Below, in pieces: positions 18,007-25,527 of a stretch of DNA of 31,721 bases. How positions within the stretch are numbered: the first letter of the stretch is position 1; the number at the start of each line of letters is the position of its first letter. Source of the stretch: a virus; the IMG/VR virus record IMGVR_UViG_3300034198_016459, positions 1-31,721 of that record; one strand, 5' to 3'. A program made the position numbers and the translations under genes. The notes beneath the pieces were generated by a model. The model searched no databases and was not told the origin of the DNA. It saw only the letters and a list, made by a program, of their open reading frames with translations.

Positions 18007-18432
18007 TTATCTTACTCGCTGAAGGATTAGACTCACCGAAGTCGGTTCAGACTGATTTATGATATAGAAGAATATGTTCACTGTAAATTCATTTTGATCC
18101 GCATTGGGAATGACCTGTACCGTCAGATCGCTTGCCGATATACGAGGCTCATTCTGTTTTAGAGTATTTAGTATGTCTTTTTTCAGGTCATCTGCAGTGA
18201 AATTGGTAAACGGCTCGAATAGCATATGACTAACGTTGCCGCCTACGTCGGGCTGGAATGGTCTCTCGCCAAGGTTTGTCAGAACCAGATTACGCACAGA
18301 CTGCTTTACGCTATTTTCGTTTCGTAGGCGGGCCAAGTCATTAGACAGCGGGCTCTTGTCAAACGAGGACAAGAAGTCGCTGAAGTATTCCTGTTGGAAG
18401 TCTAGTTGTGTTAAGTAGTCTATTCTTGCCAT
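18007..18432 (-). CDS. gp25: baseplate wedge protein gp25 (GPW/gp25 family)
   Basis: This 141-residue protein belongs to the gp25 family, the sheath-initiating wedge component shared by T4, P2 and type VI secretion systems. Diagnostic segments are NENSVKQSVRNLVLTNLGER with PFQPDVGG following, and the conserved NEPRI motif near residue 100, ahead of a beta-strand region ending in SLILQRVR. T4 gp25 has 132 residues, so the length fits. The ATG at 18432 lies 11 nt after the needle-gene stop. A CATAAATA sequence overlaps that stop but is very close to the start codon. Confidence 0.95.
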   Translation of the reverse strand: MARIDYLTQLDFQQEYFSDFLSSFDKSPLSNDLARLRNENSVKQSVRNLVLTNLGERPFQPDVGGNVSHMLFEPFTNFTADDLKKDILNTLKQNEPRISASDLTVQVIPNADQNEFTVNIFFYIINQSEPTSVSLILQRVR

Positions 18433-18440
18433 GGTTCCAG

Positions 18441-18448
18441 TATTTATG
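18441..18448 (-). promoter_or_regulatory. weak late-promoter-like box before gp25
   Basis: CATAAATA on the minus strand differs from TATAAATA at the first base and overlaps the stop codon of the needle gene. Only 8 nt separate it from the gp25 ATG, so a transcript from it would have almost no leader. It is listed as a candidate only. Confidence 0.25.
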
Positions 18449-19247
18449 GGAGCTTCGGAATGATACTGCTAATCGTATTAGCCTGCGAGGTGATCGTATT
18501 AGCCTGAGTGATGATCGTATTCGCGGCGTTGGTGATGATGATATTACCATTGGTGCTGATAGCACCAGACGCATCCAGAGTAATAGACGAAGCCACTACC
18601 TTGTACTCGCCCGAGACCTGAAAATTACGATTGCCCAGAGTGAGTTCGGTCGAGTCTCCCTGGACAACGGCCGTGAGATTCCTGCCGACTACCACTGCCA
18701 TGTCCTGACCGGCAGAAGCATATATGTTTTGATCTGCAGTGGCAGTGATGTTTTGTCCGGCCGTAACTGTGGCGCTCTGACCAACGTGTAATTCTGCGTT
18801 CTTATTGACACCGGCCGTCATACTTCCGCCCACAGAAGCAGTCACGTCGCCATTGATTTCCAGGTGCGCATCTCCTCCTATCACCAGCCGAAATAAGCCG
18901 CCGATCTTGATGTCACCGTTCTTGTCGACCGTGATGGTCAAGCCGCCCTTATTATACTTGTAGTCGTTGCCAGAGACAAGTTCTACTTTGCGGCCGTCTT
19001 CTGCTATCTCGAAATAAGTACCGGCTCGATGGCCCATACGAATGCGCTCGCGGCCTGGCGTGTCGTCCCAGTGCATCTCATGACCGGAGCGTGTGACCAT
19101 CGCGCTGTTATACGGATATTCTGGTGCCGCTGTTGACGGCGGCAGGCGCGTATTTGCCTGCGAAGACTTAGTTAGTGTCTCGGTATCTGAGCCAACGGCG
19201 CCTACTGAATTACCAGAAAGACTATACGTAGGAAACTCAATAGACAA
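18444..19247 (-). CDS. gp5C: gp5 C-terminal needle (beta-helix spike) as a separate protein
   Basis: The protein corresponds to the C-terminal part of T4 gp5, the membrane-piercing needle. It contains PYNSAMVTRSGHEMHWDDTP, GRERIRMGHRAGTYFEI and ELVSGNDYKY, the VgrG/gp5 motif that leads into the triple-stranded beta-helix. About 12 short repeats follow (SVGGSMTAGVNKNAELHVG, SATVTAGQNITATADQNIYA), and it ends in SSIIPKLP. No ATG is available near the 5' end. The TTG at 19247 is preferred: GGGAG lies 6 nt before it and it follows the hub stop after 1 nt. A TTG at 19265 would overlap the hub gene by 17 nt but lacks a ribosome site. The start is uncertain; the family is clear. Confidence 0.85.
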   Translation of the reverse strand: MSIEFPTYSLSGNSVGAVGSDTETLTKSSQANTRLPPSTAAPEYPYNSAMVTRSGHEMHWDDTPGRERIRMGHRAGTYFEIAEDGRKVELVSGNDYKYNKGGLTITVDKNGDIKIGGLFRLVIGGDAHLEINGDVTASVGGSMTAGVNKNAELHVGQSATVTAGQNITATADQNIYASAGQDMAVVVGRNLTAVVQGDSTELTLGNRNFQVSGEYKVVASSITLDASGAISTNGNIIITNAANTIITQANTITSQANTISSIIPKLP

Positions 19248-19248
19248 A

Positions 19249-20538
19249 TTAAGCTCCCATTCCAAACTGTAAAGCAGTCTGTATTGACTGCTGTTGCTGT
19301 TGATCCTGTGCCTCGCGCTGCTCTAACTGATTTAGAATAGCTAGATTTTCTTCGGCTGTATTTACGGGCACATTAGCTTCTATAAACTGTTCTTGGGCAG
19401 CAGTAATAGTCTGTGGAGCTGCATTTGTATCTAGATCGGAAGCAGACATGACAGGAGGAGGCAACTTAATTTCGGCCACATCTTGATACGGGTCTGTAAG
19501 ATCTTTGTTCTTAGATGGTGTAGTTGCGGCTTTAGAAGACGTAGAAGTAGGCGGATCTGGAACGGGCGGCGGTTCCGGCGATGCTGCCTTTAGAGCATAA
19601 TCACGCAGTTTATTCGTTACAGCAAAATTTGCCGCGACTTGATTTACGATAGAAGAAAATCCGCCGCCGACTACTCCCGCAAGACCTAGCGCCTGATTCA
19701 TTATCCCGCCGACTGCGGTACCACTTAAAAGACCGACTGGATCTACGCCGGTCACACTGCTTGCCATAGAAATTAGCTGACCTATTCCGGCCGGTGTTTT
19801 TGCTAGTTCCTGAATGGTAGCTGGCAGTGCAGCCAGAGCTTGCGCCTCGGCGACTCCCTGAGATATTAATGTCTGAGCCGTACCCAGAGCACCCAGTAGC
19901 CCCGTCAAACCACCAGCAAAAGAAGACGCCGCGTCAGTCAAGGTATTTAACATGTAACTACTAGAGAATCCTTCAATCGCCTGAGCCATAGTCCCCGACA
20001 TATTCAGGGGATCGATCTCTGACATCAGGTTCAACAGATTACCAGTGTGTGTCGTGAGCGCACCAAGACCGGCAGATACTACAGGAAATATTGCGCCGAC
20101 CTGTGAAAGTGCCGGAAGATTTCTTAGACCTAGAGCTGCGTTAAGATCCTGACCTCTTGCTGAATTTGCTATATCATTGTAGTCAGAATCGATCGCGTAT
20201 GATCCGTCTACAGTCTGGCCCTTCTTCGTTCGACCGGCAGATACTAGAGTTCCAGTAGCGACGAATGTAGTACGATCACTATCTGCAAAGTATCCGTCGA
20301 CGACTGTTCCGGGAATAACACCGACTGGTGAAGAAGATACGCCACGAACAGAAGCTCCTGCTCCCATCGGAATACGAACCAGCGCCCAAGGCAGATCTTT
20401 ATCGGGAACTAGTTCCGTGTTATCGTGCATACCCACGACACGAACCTGAATACGACCCTGCTTCTTGGGATCCATGACATTTACCACGGTCCCGCGCCAG
20501 CGCTTGCCGCTATAGTCCAGTGTCCTGTCTACGTTCAC
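19249..20538 (-). CDS. gp5: gp5 N-terminal baseplate hub protein (OB-fold), no lysozyme domain
   Basis: The first 100 residues have the gp5 OB-fold pattern: WRGTVVNVMDPKKQGRIQVR, VVGMHDNTELVPDKDLPWAL and GTVVDGYFADSDR. In T4, gp5 follows this with a lysozyme domain and then the needle. Here no lysozyme motif is visible. Residues about 150-310 are Ala/Gly/Leu-rich helical segments (LTGLLGALGTAQTLISQGVA), then come a Pro-rich linker and a Gln-rich C-terminus (REAQDQQQQQSIQTAL). The needle is a separate gene just downstream in the +1 frame. The GTG start overlaps the preceding stop in GTGA. The protein probably sits under the gp27-like ring at the tail tip. Confidence 0.82.
   Translation of the reverse strand: MNVDRTLDYSGKRWRGTVVNVMDPKKQGRIQVRVVGMHDNTELVPDKDLPWALVRIPMGAGASVRGVSSSPVGVIPGTVVDGYFADSDRTTFVATGTLVSAGRTKKGQTVDGSYAIDSDYNDIANSARGQDLNAALGLRNLPALSQVGAIFPVVSAGLGALTTHTGNLLNLMSEIDPLNMSGTMAQAIEGFSSSYMLNTLTDAASSFAGGLTGLLGALGTAQTLISQGVAEAQALAALPATIQELAKTPAGIGQLISMASSVTGVDPVGLLSGTAVGGIMNQALGLAGVVGGGFSSIVNQVAANFAVTNKLRDYALKAASPEPPPVPDPPTSTSSKAATTPSKNKDLTDPYQDVAEIKLPPPVMSASDLDTNAAPQTITAAQEQFIEANVPVNTAEENLAILNQLEQREAQDQQQQQSIQTALQFGMGA
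19254..19258 (-). promoter_or_regulatory. Shine-Dalgarno GGGAG deciding the TTG start at 19247
   Basis: GGGAG on the minus strand sits inside the last codons of the hub gene, 6 nt ahead of TTG at 19247. No ATG or GTG start is present near this point in the needle frame, so this site is the main support for a TTG start. Confidence 0.5.
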
Positions 20539-21755
20539 TTAGGCGCTCCCTTCAGACACTCCATAACGCAGCTATATCTAGGACGCTCTCCCTCGGGATT
20601 GATCATGTGTCGGAGAGATGCTACGATCATCTTACCAGATACGTCAGTATCTTGTTTGCTATTTGAAGTAAGCGAGTTCTGCTGTTTGATCTTAGCTTCG
20701 ATAAGGTCGCCGGCTTTTAGCTTAGCGTCTCCAAATACGCGTAGCTTGATAAGACTCTGCATTAGATTGCCTGAATAGGCAAGCTGATTAGGCGTAGACT
20801 CTGGAATGTTAGTGATAGGTCGACGATTATCATATGGCATCGTGGAGTTACGGCCGGGATACTTACCGAACTTAGCCGCAAATGAAGACTTATTCCACGA
20901 ACCGGATCCACCAGTCTTATCGGAAGTACCAGGAAAATCTACTGATTGCGAAAGATACTCATTTGTCTCGAAATTGAATGTACTAATTCTCGATTTAAGA
21001 GTACCGGTGTCAATACGATCGACTGCATTAATAAGATGCGGAAGCTCGTATCCAAATATGTTGTTTTCGGTCATCTTCATGATATCTGTGCCGACCGTAC
21101 TATCTTGTACAAAAGACTTTACTGGATTACCTTTGAACATACTCTCGATGGTAATGAAGTTGAAGCCCTTCTGGTTCTCAAAAAACACGTAGCTGGAAGA
21201 CTGGTTCTTCGAAGACACGGCCATTCTTTTCATTCTATCTATGAAGTCCCAAGCTTTTTCATTGCCCGCGATTATATCCTGTATGCCGCGAGTATCTTCG
21301 ACATTAATTTGCTTGCTAGTCTTGAGATAGCTTTTTAAGACATCCTGCACATTGGCTGATATCAGCTTCTTAGGGTAGCTCTTGTGTATGTATCCATGGA
21401 AGTCCAAACCACCCGCAGCATAGAAAGCTTCTTCAGAAGCGCAGATCAAAGTAAACGTACGTGACTTATACTGAGAGCTGGGAGCTAGATTTTGCGCTTT
21501 ATTAATCAGAAATTTGTATGCGGCCTGCTGACCGCCGGGAGCCTGAAATGTTATGGTGAACGGCTCGCCACCAGAAAGATTTAGGCCGGCAAATAGAGCG
21601 TCGTCTGTATCTCTGACATTGAATTCAGCCACGACGCAGGGCGTAAAGATGCTCTCGTAGATCGAGCCAGATATGAAGCCTGACTTAATAGTACGACCAG
21701 CGATCGTCATACTATTGATGATCAGGTCGCCGGGCTGATACGAGTTTAATGCCAT
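20535..21755 (-). CDS. gp27: baseplate hub protein, gp27-like
   Basis: This 406-residue protein has the look of a gp27/VgrG-N/gpD-type hub ring subunit. Near the N-terminus it has INSMTIAGRTIKSGFISGSI, FTPCVVAEFNVRDT and GGEPFTITFQAPGG, and in the middle NVQDVLKSYLKTSK followed by NEKAWDFIDRMKRMAVSS and SSYVFFENQKGFNFITIESM. The C-terminus has AGDLIEAKIKQ and KMIVASLRHMINPEG. T4 gp27 has 391 residues. Its stop overlaps the GTG of the gp5 OB protein, its expected direct partner. Similarity to T4 gp27 itself is too weak to see by eye, so the name rests on pattern, size and position. Confidence 0.7.
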   Translation of the reverse strand: MALNSYQPGDLIINSMTIAGRTIKSGFISGSIYESIFTPCVVAEFNVRDTDDALFAGLNLSGGEPFTITFQAPGGQQAAYKFLINKAQNLAPSSQYKSRTFTLICASEEAFYAAGGLDFHGYIHKSYPKKLISANVQDVLKSYLKTSKQINVEDTRGIQDIIAGNEKAWDFIDRMKRMAVSSKNQSSSYVFFENQKGFNFITIESMFKGNPVKSFVQDSTVGTDIMKMTENNIFGYELPHLINAVDRIDTGTLKSRISTFNFETNEYLSQSVDFPGTSDKTGGSGSWNKSSFAAKFGKYPGRNSTMPYDNRRPITNIPESTPNQLAYSGNLMQSLIKLRVFGDAKLKAGDLIEAKIKQQNSLTSNSKQDTDVSGKMIVASLRHMINPEGERPRYSCVMECLKGAPK

Positions 21756-21756
21756 A

Positions 21757-22716
21757 CTAGAGTAGTCCTGCCAGCGTATCAGCGGCCGTCTGTGCTACTT
21801 CACCAGCCCGCGCCGGATCCAAGATTCTGATGGTGCGATTCTTGGCGTTACGCTCAAATTCGTCCTCGTATATGGTAACGGGCGACCAGTAGATAGCTTC
21901 TTCTGCTACGATGTTATTTGCCAGAGAAGTGTATGAAGTGACGGCACAATTCGCTTCGCTCTCTGTGCCGTAGATATAACTGCTAGTCGTGCTAAAGATG
22001 TATCCGGTCTGGACAGTGTCCACGTATCCGGTCGTGTGCTGCACCGTAACAGTGGAAGAGTTTGAAGATAGGATCTGCGCGTTTCCGGATACCGTAGATA
22101 CGAACGTATTGGTCGACGTATTGGCGTATCCGAGCTGTATGTTCACGATCTCGTTGTTGGTAAAGGCAGAGTTGCCCGTAACGGCGTATCGTACTATCTT
22201 ATTGGTATGAATGACGTCGTCGATTTTCTTTCTCTTATACGCCGTAATATTAGTACCGGTAAGTACCAGCTCGTAGTATCTCTTAGCAGTATCGAAGTAC
22301 AAGTTGCCGCTGGCATCATACTTTGGAATATCGGGCAAGCTATCAAATTCACCTACTGTAATGACGTTCGAATCATTATACCAGTTATTTCTGTAGTATG
22401 CAGTCTTGGCAGTGATCTTGTCTACGTTGCCGTATTTCTTCATTAGATAGGCATTGAATACTTCATCAGTCATGACCCAGTCATAGTACGGATCAGTGAT
22501 ACCGTTAGACAGGTATATGATCCAACTCATATACTCATCATTCAAGATTCTATCGGCTAATTGATCTGGCCTCTCGTAGTTCTGTATGTCATATGGATAA
22601 TACAAAAATGCGTTATTGGCTGGAAAATCACGTACGACTACTCTCTCAGTTATGTTAACTGCGAGTTGGTTGTTATAGGTAATGAGAGGAAACTTATTGA
22701 AGTATTTTTCAGACAT
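21757..22716 (-). CDS. gp53: baseplate wedge protein gp53
   Basis: This 319-residue protein matches the gp53 family: YFNKFPLITYNNQLAVNITE, then YYPYDIQNYERPDQLADRIL and NDEYMSWIIYLSNGITDPYY. gp53 clamps neighbouring wedges together around the hub in T4, where it has 196 residues. The first 150 or so residues here carry the family pattern, and the C-terminal half has an added beta-rich segment (GNAQILSSNSSTVTVQHTTG). The gene follows gp48 after 7 nt. There is no strong ribosome site, only TTGAGAC immediately before the ATG, so coupling to gp48 is likely. Confidence 0.92.
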   Translation of the reverse strand: MSEKYFNKFPLITYNNQLAVNITERVVVRDFPANNAFLYYPYDIQNYERPDQLADRILNDEYMSWIIYLSNGITDPYYDWVMTDEVFNAYLMKKYGNVDKITAKTAYYRNNWYNDSNVITVGEFDSLPDIPKYDASGNLYFDTAKRYYELVLTGTNITAYKRKKIDDVIHTNKIVRYAVTGNSAFTNNEIVNIQLGYANTSTNTFVSTVSGNAQILSSNSSTVTVQHTTGYVDTVQTGYIFSTTSSYIYGTESEANCAVTSYTSLANNIVAEEAIYWSPVTIYEDEFERNAKNRTIRILDPARAGEVAQTAADTLAGLL

Positions 22717-22723
22717 GTCTCAA

Positions 22724-23731
22724 CTACGGATTATTTGGGCTGTATCCTCCGGTGACCGGAAGATCGTTTGGACCGGTTGGTTCTTTGGCTGGATCGAAGT
22801 CAACCTTCGTCCAGTACTCGATTTCTTTTAGATTCATTGACACGTCGATTTCAGTAGGAACGTTCTGTGAACCCTTGAAGAAAGACGGCGTCTGGGCCGG
22901 TGCATAGTTTGCCGTGAAGCTAGTGATTACGCACGGCTTGAATCTATAGAGATAGTTATCTCCACCGAAGAATCCTACCTGTATCATGTGCGGATAATTC
23001 ATAAGTGTGCCGCTAGTCTCGGTGGCGATATCTGGCAGCAGCGCCCACTTAAAAATTGTTATGATCTTATTGATTATTCTGGCTTCTTCTGGATCGCGTG
23101 GAATAAACTTCCAAGAAAAATTATGCTCTTTGAAACTTGGCTGCTTGAACAACACAGTTAGAAATGGATTTTCTGCTAATCCTAGAGGCTGAATTATATC
23201 AGAAAGAGAGAGATTAGTTTCTAGAGACTTGCCAAGATCTGCAGCTGTCCTTCTTGTTTCTTCGATTCCTAGACCCTGTACAAATCCTTGAGCAGCTGAA
23301 CCGACGCCGGCCGCGGCTGTCTTGATGTTATCTAACATATTACCATTGAAATTGCCAGTGGATAAGATCTGTTCCACTGTGGCTCCGACGATCGGAGACT
23401 GACTGTGATCGGTCCAATTCATTGAAAACTTGTCTGCAATATTCTTTGCTACAGGAAGACGAATCGTTCCTTTTGGCTTTATGTATGGCTGATTAAATAT
23501 TGAGCGTCTCTTATATTGCATAATGTCAAAGCTCATACTCAGCGGATAGTTTGGAAGGTCTCTAGGAAACACTAGCTTCTGAGGAATAAGCTGATTGGGT
23601 TCGAATGGTCTTCTGTTGACAACTGCAAGAGCTGTAGTCGCAGCCCCTACTCCTAAGCCGGCTGCCCTTACGACATCACTATTTCTTACTGAGTTTATAC
23701 CGGCGAACACCGCGTCGAAACGAAAACCCAT
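22724..23731 (-). CDS. gp48: tail-tube cap / baseplate protein gp48
   Basis: gp48 and gp54 sit on the hub and start polymerisation of the gp19 tail tube. This 335-residue protein (T4 gp48: 364) has the family core in its second half: FKEHNFSWKFIPRDPEEARI, INKIITIFKWALLPD, YPHMIQVGFF and FKPCVITSFTANYAP, with IDVSMNLKEIEYWTK near the end. The first part has YPLSMSFDIMQYKRR, also gp48-like. It is the first gene of the minus-strand block, immediately downstream of a GATAAATA box, with AGGA about 13 nt upstream of the ATG. gp54 is the alternative name within the same fold family. Confidence 0.8.
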   Translation of the reverse strand: MGFRFDAVFAGINSVRNSDVVRAAGLGVGAATTALAVVNRRPFEPNQLIPQKLVFPRDLPNYPLSMSFDIMQYKRRSIFNQPYIKPKGTIRLPVAKNIADKFSMNWTDHSQSPIVGATVEQILSTGNFNGNMLDNIKTAAAGVGSAAQGFVQGLGIEETRRTAADLGKSLETNLSLSDIIQPLGLAENPFLTVLFKQPSFKEHNFSWKFIPRDPEEARIINKIITIFKWALLPDIATETSGTLMNYPHMIQVGFFGGDNYLYRFKPCVITSFTANYAPAQTPSFFKGSQNVPTEIDVSMNLKEIEYWTKVDFDPAKEPTGPNDLPVTGGYSPNNP

Positions 23732-23760
23732 ACTTTTTCATCTTTCCTATTGATTTGTTT

Positions 23761-23781
23761 CTATTTATCACTAATAAATAG
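23761..23781. promoter_or_regulatory. palindromic divergent late-promoter pair
   Basis: CTATTTAT (23761-23768) and ATAAATAG (23774-23781) form a perfect 8-bp inverted repeat around CACTA. On the minus strand it reads GATAAATAG with a 30-nt leader to gp48. On the plus strand it reads AATAAATAG, ending 5 nt before the gp4 ATG. Each differs from T4 late TATAAATA at one base and fits the relaxed NATAAATA reported for cyanophage late promoters. The two boxes face outward and separate the two virion operons. Confidence 0.7.
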
Positions 23782-23785
23782 CGTC

Positions 23786-24220
23786 ATGAAAGGTTTCTTC
23801 AAGCCCCAGAATCCCGTCAAATACAAGGGTGACCCCACCGGCATCGTCTACAGATCCAGCTGGGAGCTCAAATTCATGAGTTATTTGGACAAACACGACG
23901 ACGTAATCGTATGGCAGTCAGAAGAACTATTCATACCGTACCGGTCGCCAGTGGACAATAAGATCCATCGTTACTTCCCAGACTTCGTAGTCAAGAAGCG
24001 CGATAAAGATGGCACAGTTAAGACTGTCATGATCGAGGTCAAGCCGGAAGCACAGACCAAGCCGCCCAAAAAGCCGTCCAAAGTCTCAAAGAGGTATATC
24101 AACGAGGTGTATACCTGGGGCGTAAATGAGGCCAAGTGGAAGGCAGCCAATGAATTCTGCATGGATCGGGGTTGGTCATTTCACGTATTTACTGAGAAGC
24201 AATTAGGAATCAAATGGTAA
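23786..24220 (+). CDS. gp4: head completion protein gp4 (nuclease-like fold)
   Basis: T4 gp4 completes the filled head before tail joining and resembles a TnsA/PD-(D/E)XK-like nuclease. This product (144 residues; T4 gp4 150) contains VKYKGDPTGIVYRSSWELKF, IPYRSPVDNKIHRYFPDFVV, MIEVKPEAQTKPPKKPSK and RYINEVYTWGVNEAKWKAA, and all of these blocks align in order with T4 gp4. The FPDFVV...IEVKP arrangement supplies the D...ExK active-site-like residues. The ATG at 23786 is chosen because homology begins there; a TTG at 23750 lies across the promoter palindrome. No Shine-Dalgarno is present, and the late box ends only 5 nt upstream, so the mRNA may be leaderless. The next ATG overlaps the stop. 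Confidence 0.93.
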   Translation: MKGFFKPQNPVKYKGDPTGIVYRSSWELKFMSYLDKHDDVIVWQSEELFIPYRSPVDNKIHRYFPDFVVKKRDKDGTVKTVMIEVKPEAQTKPPKKPSKVSKRYINEVYTWGVNEAKWKAANEFCMDRGWSFHVFTEKQLGIKW

Positions 24221-24804
24221 CCACCGTATTTCAGAATATAGCAGCAGCGGCTTCGGATGCCAGCATAGTAGATGCTCGTAAGTGGTATCGTAATCAGGCA
24301 TCACTAGTAAAGAAAGTAAATGCCAGAGAGATCATCGATCCTAAGAACGTGCGTTCCAACATAGGAATGCAGAACCTCGGTCAGATGTTCATGTTCTTCT
24401 ACAACCCTAAGCTGAAGCAGTCTTTGCCCTATTATGACATGTTTCCGCTGGTATTTCCTGTAGAATTATACAGCGACGGCTTCCTGGGAATCAATTTGCA
24501 TTATTTGCCACGAAATTATAGAGCCAAACTCATGGATGCTCTATATACTACAATAAATAATAAGAAGAGTGATAAGAGTACTAGACTAAGATTGACCTAT
24601 GACGTACTCAGGTCGGCGACTAGTATGAGATACTTCAAGCCGTGCCTGAAGAGATATTTAGCCGGTCACATTATGCAGAAATTCATATACATAGATCCTG
24701 AAAATTGGGACAAAGCTTTAATGTTGCCGACAGAAAGATTCATGAAGAAGCCCGTCTTCTCCGTACATAGAGAGAGCGTAGAGTCTCTAAGAGCTGGACC
24801 ATAA
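24214..24804 (+). CDS. conserved T4-like phage protein, virion-associated, function unknown
   Basis: This 196-residue protein has a well-conserved-looking centre: GQMFMFFYNPKLKQSLPYYD, MFPLVFPVELYSDGFLGINL and HYLPRNYRAKLMDALYTTIN, then RYFKPCLKRYLAGHIMQKF. I recall closely similar proteins next to gp4 and tail genes in many marine T4-like phages, but no experimentally assigned role. It overlaps gp4 at its start (ATGGTAA) and the tube-fold gene at its end (TAATG), so it is made with both. That suggests a part in head completion, neck or tail-tube assembly; I would not choose among these. No signal peptide, membrane segment or catalytic motif is visible. Confidence 0.75.
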   Translation: MVTTVFQNIAAAASDASIVDARKWYRNQASLVKKVNAREIIDPKNVRSNIGMQNLGQMFMFFYNPKLKQSLPYYDMFPLVFPVELYSDGFLGINLHYLPRNYRAKLMDALYTTINNKKSDKSTRLRLTYDVLRSATSMRYFKPCLKRYLAGHIMQKFIYIDPENWDKALMLPTERFMKKPVFSVHRESVESLRAGP

Positions 24805-25505
24805 TGGGATTCGACGTACAAATCTTTAAGTCTCATCTGGAAAAGACTGGCACTCTACCCACTAACAAGTTCGAGGTAGAGATTCCGGTTCCACGCGTTC
24901 TGTACAATACTGAGGTCGTAGTAGGTAACTCTCGTAGGCCTCAGCCGACGTTTACCGAAACGCTAAGCTTCAGAGCCGAATCTGTTCGTGTTCCGGGCGT
25001 GTCTATGCAGGTCACGCCGGTCAACAGATACGGCTACGGTCCTCTGCAGAAGTTTCCATATAACGCAAACTTCACAGATACCTCGATGACGTTCATCGCG
25101 GACAAAGACAGCCTCGTATGGATATTCTTCTATAACTGGCTCAATAACGTATTTGCTTATAGTTCAGCAGACGCTCCAAACACAGAGTCGTATCTAAACT
25201 ATCGCTCAAACTATATGACAGACTATGCCGTAGATCCTAAGATCCATGTATACGATAGTGACGGCAAGCTTTCTACTTCGGTAGAAATGTTCGACTTCTA
25301 TCCCATAAGCATGAATGATATCTCTCTGGGATGGGGCGACAATAATCAGCTAAAAAGAATCACGGTGACATTTACATTTCGTCACTGGAGATTTACTAAC
25401 GTTACCACGACCGACGGTTCGACTAAAGCTCCTGAACCGCAAAAACTGGTCATACCTCCGCGCGGTCAGGTAATCAATACGGCTGTGAAAAAACTCTTCA
25501 ATTAA
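24804..25505 (+). CDS. gp54: tail-tube-fold protein, gp54-like baseplate tube initiator
   Basis: This 233-residue protein has the motif order of the gp19/gp48/gp54 tube fold: LSFRAESVRVPGVSM, YGYGPLQKFPYNANF, DTSMTFIADKDSLVWIFFYN, IHVYDSDGKLSTSVEMFDFY, PISMNDISLGWGDNNQLKR and ITVTFTFRHWRF at the end of the core. The main tube protein gp19 (about 160-200 residues) is normally encoded near the major head genes, so here a tube initiator of the gp54 kind is more likely; T4 gp54 has 320 residues. gp48, its expected partner, is the first gene of the divergent operon. The gene follows its neighbour with a TAATG overlap. Assignment to gp54 rather than a second tube protein is inference. Confidence 0.68.
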   Translation: MGFDVQIFKSHLEKTGTLPTNKFEVEIPVPRVLYNTEVVVGNSRRPQPTFTETLSFRAESVRVPGVSMQVTPVNRYGYGPLQKFPYNANFTDTSMTFIADKDSLVWIFFYNWLNNVFAYSSADAPNTESYLNYRSNYMTDYAVDPKIHVYDSDGKLSTSVEMFDFYPISMNDISLGWGDNNQLKRITVTFTFRHWRFTNVTTTDGSTKAPEPQKLVIPPRGQVINTAVKKLFN

Positions 25506-25527
25506 TCTACATCAATAGGACTTCGTA

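Noticed and set aside
23750-23785. Upstream TTG extension of gp4 by 12 residues
   Set aside because: It would translate across the promoter palindrome, and alignment with T4 gp4 begins close to the ATG at 23786.
24552-24559. AATAAATA on the plus strand inside the conserved unknown gene
   Set aside because: It lies in an Asn/Lys-rich coding stretch and is 245 nt from the next start; weak evidence for a promoter.
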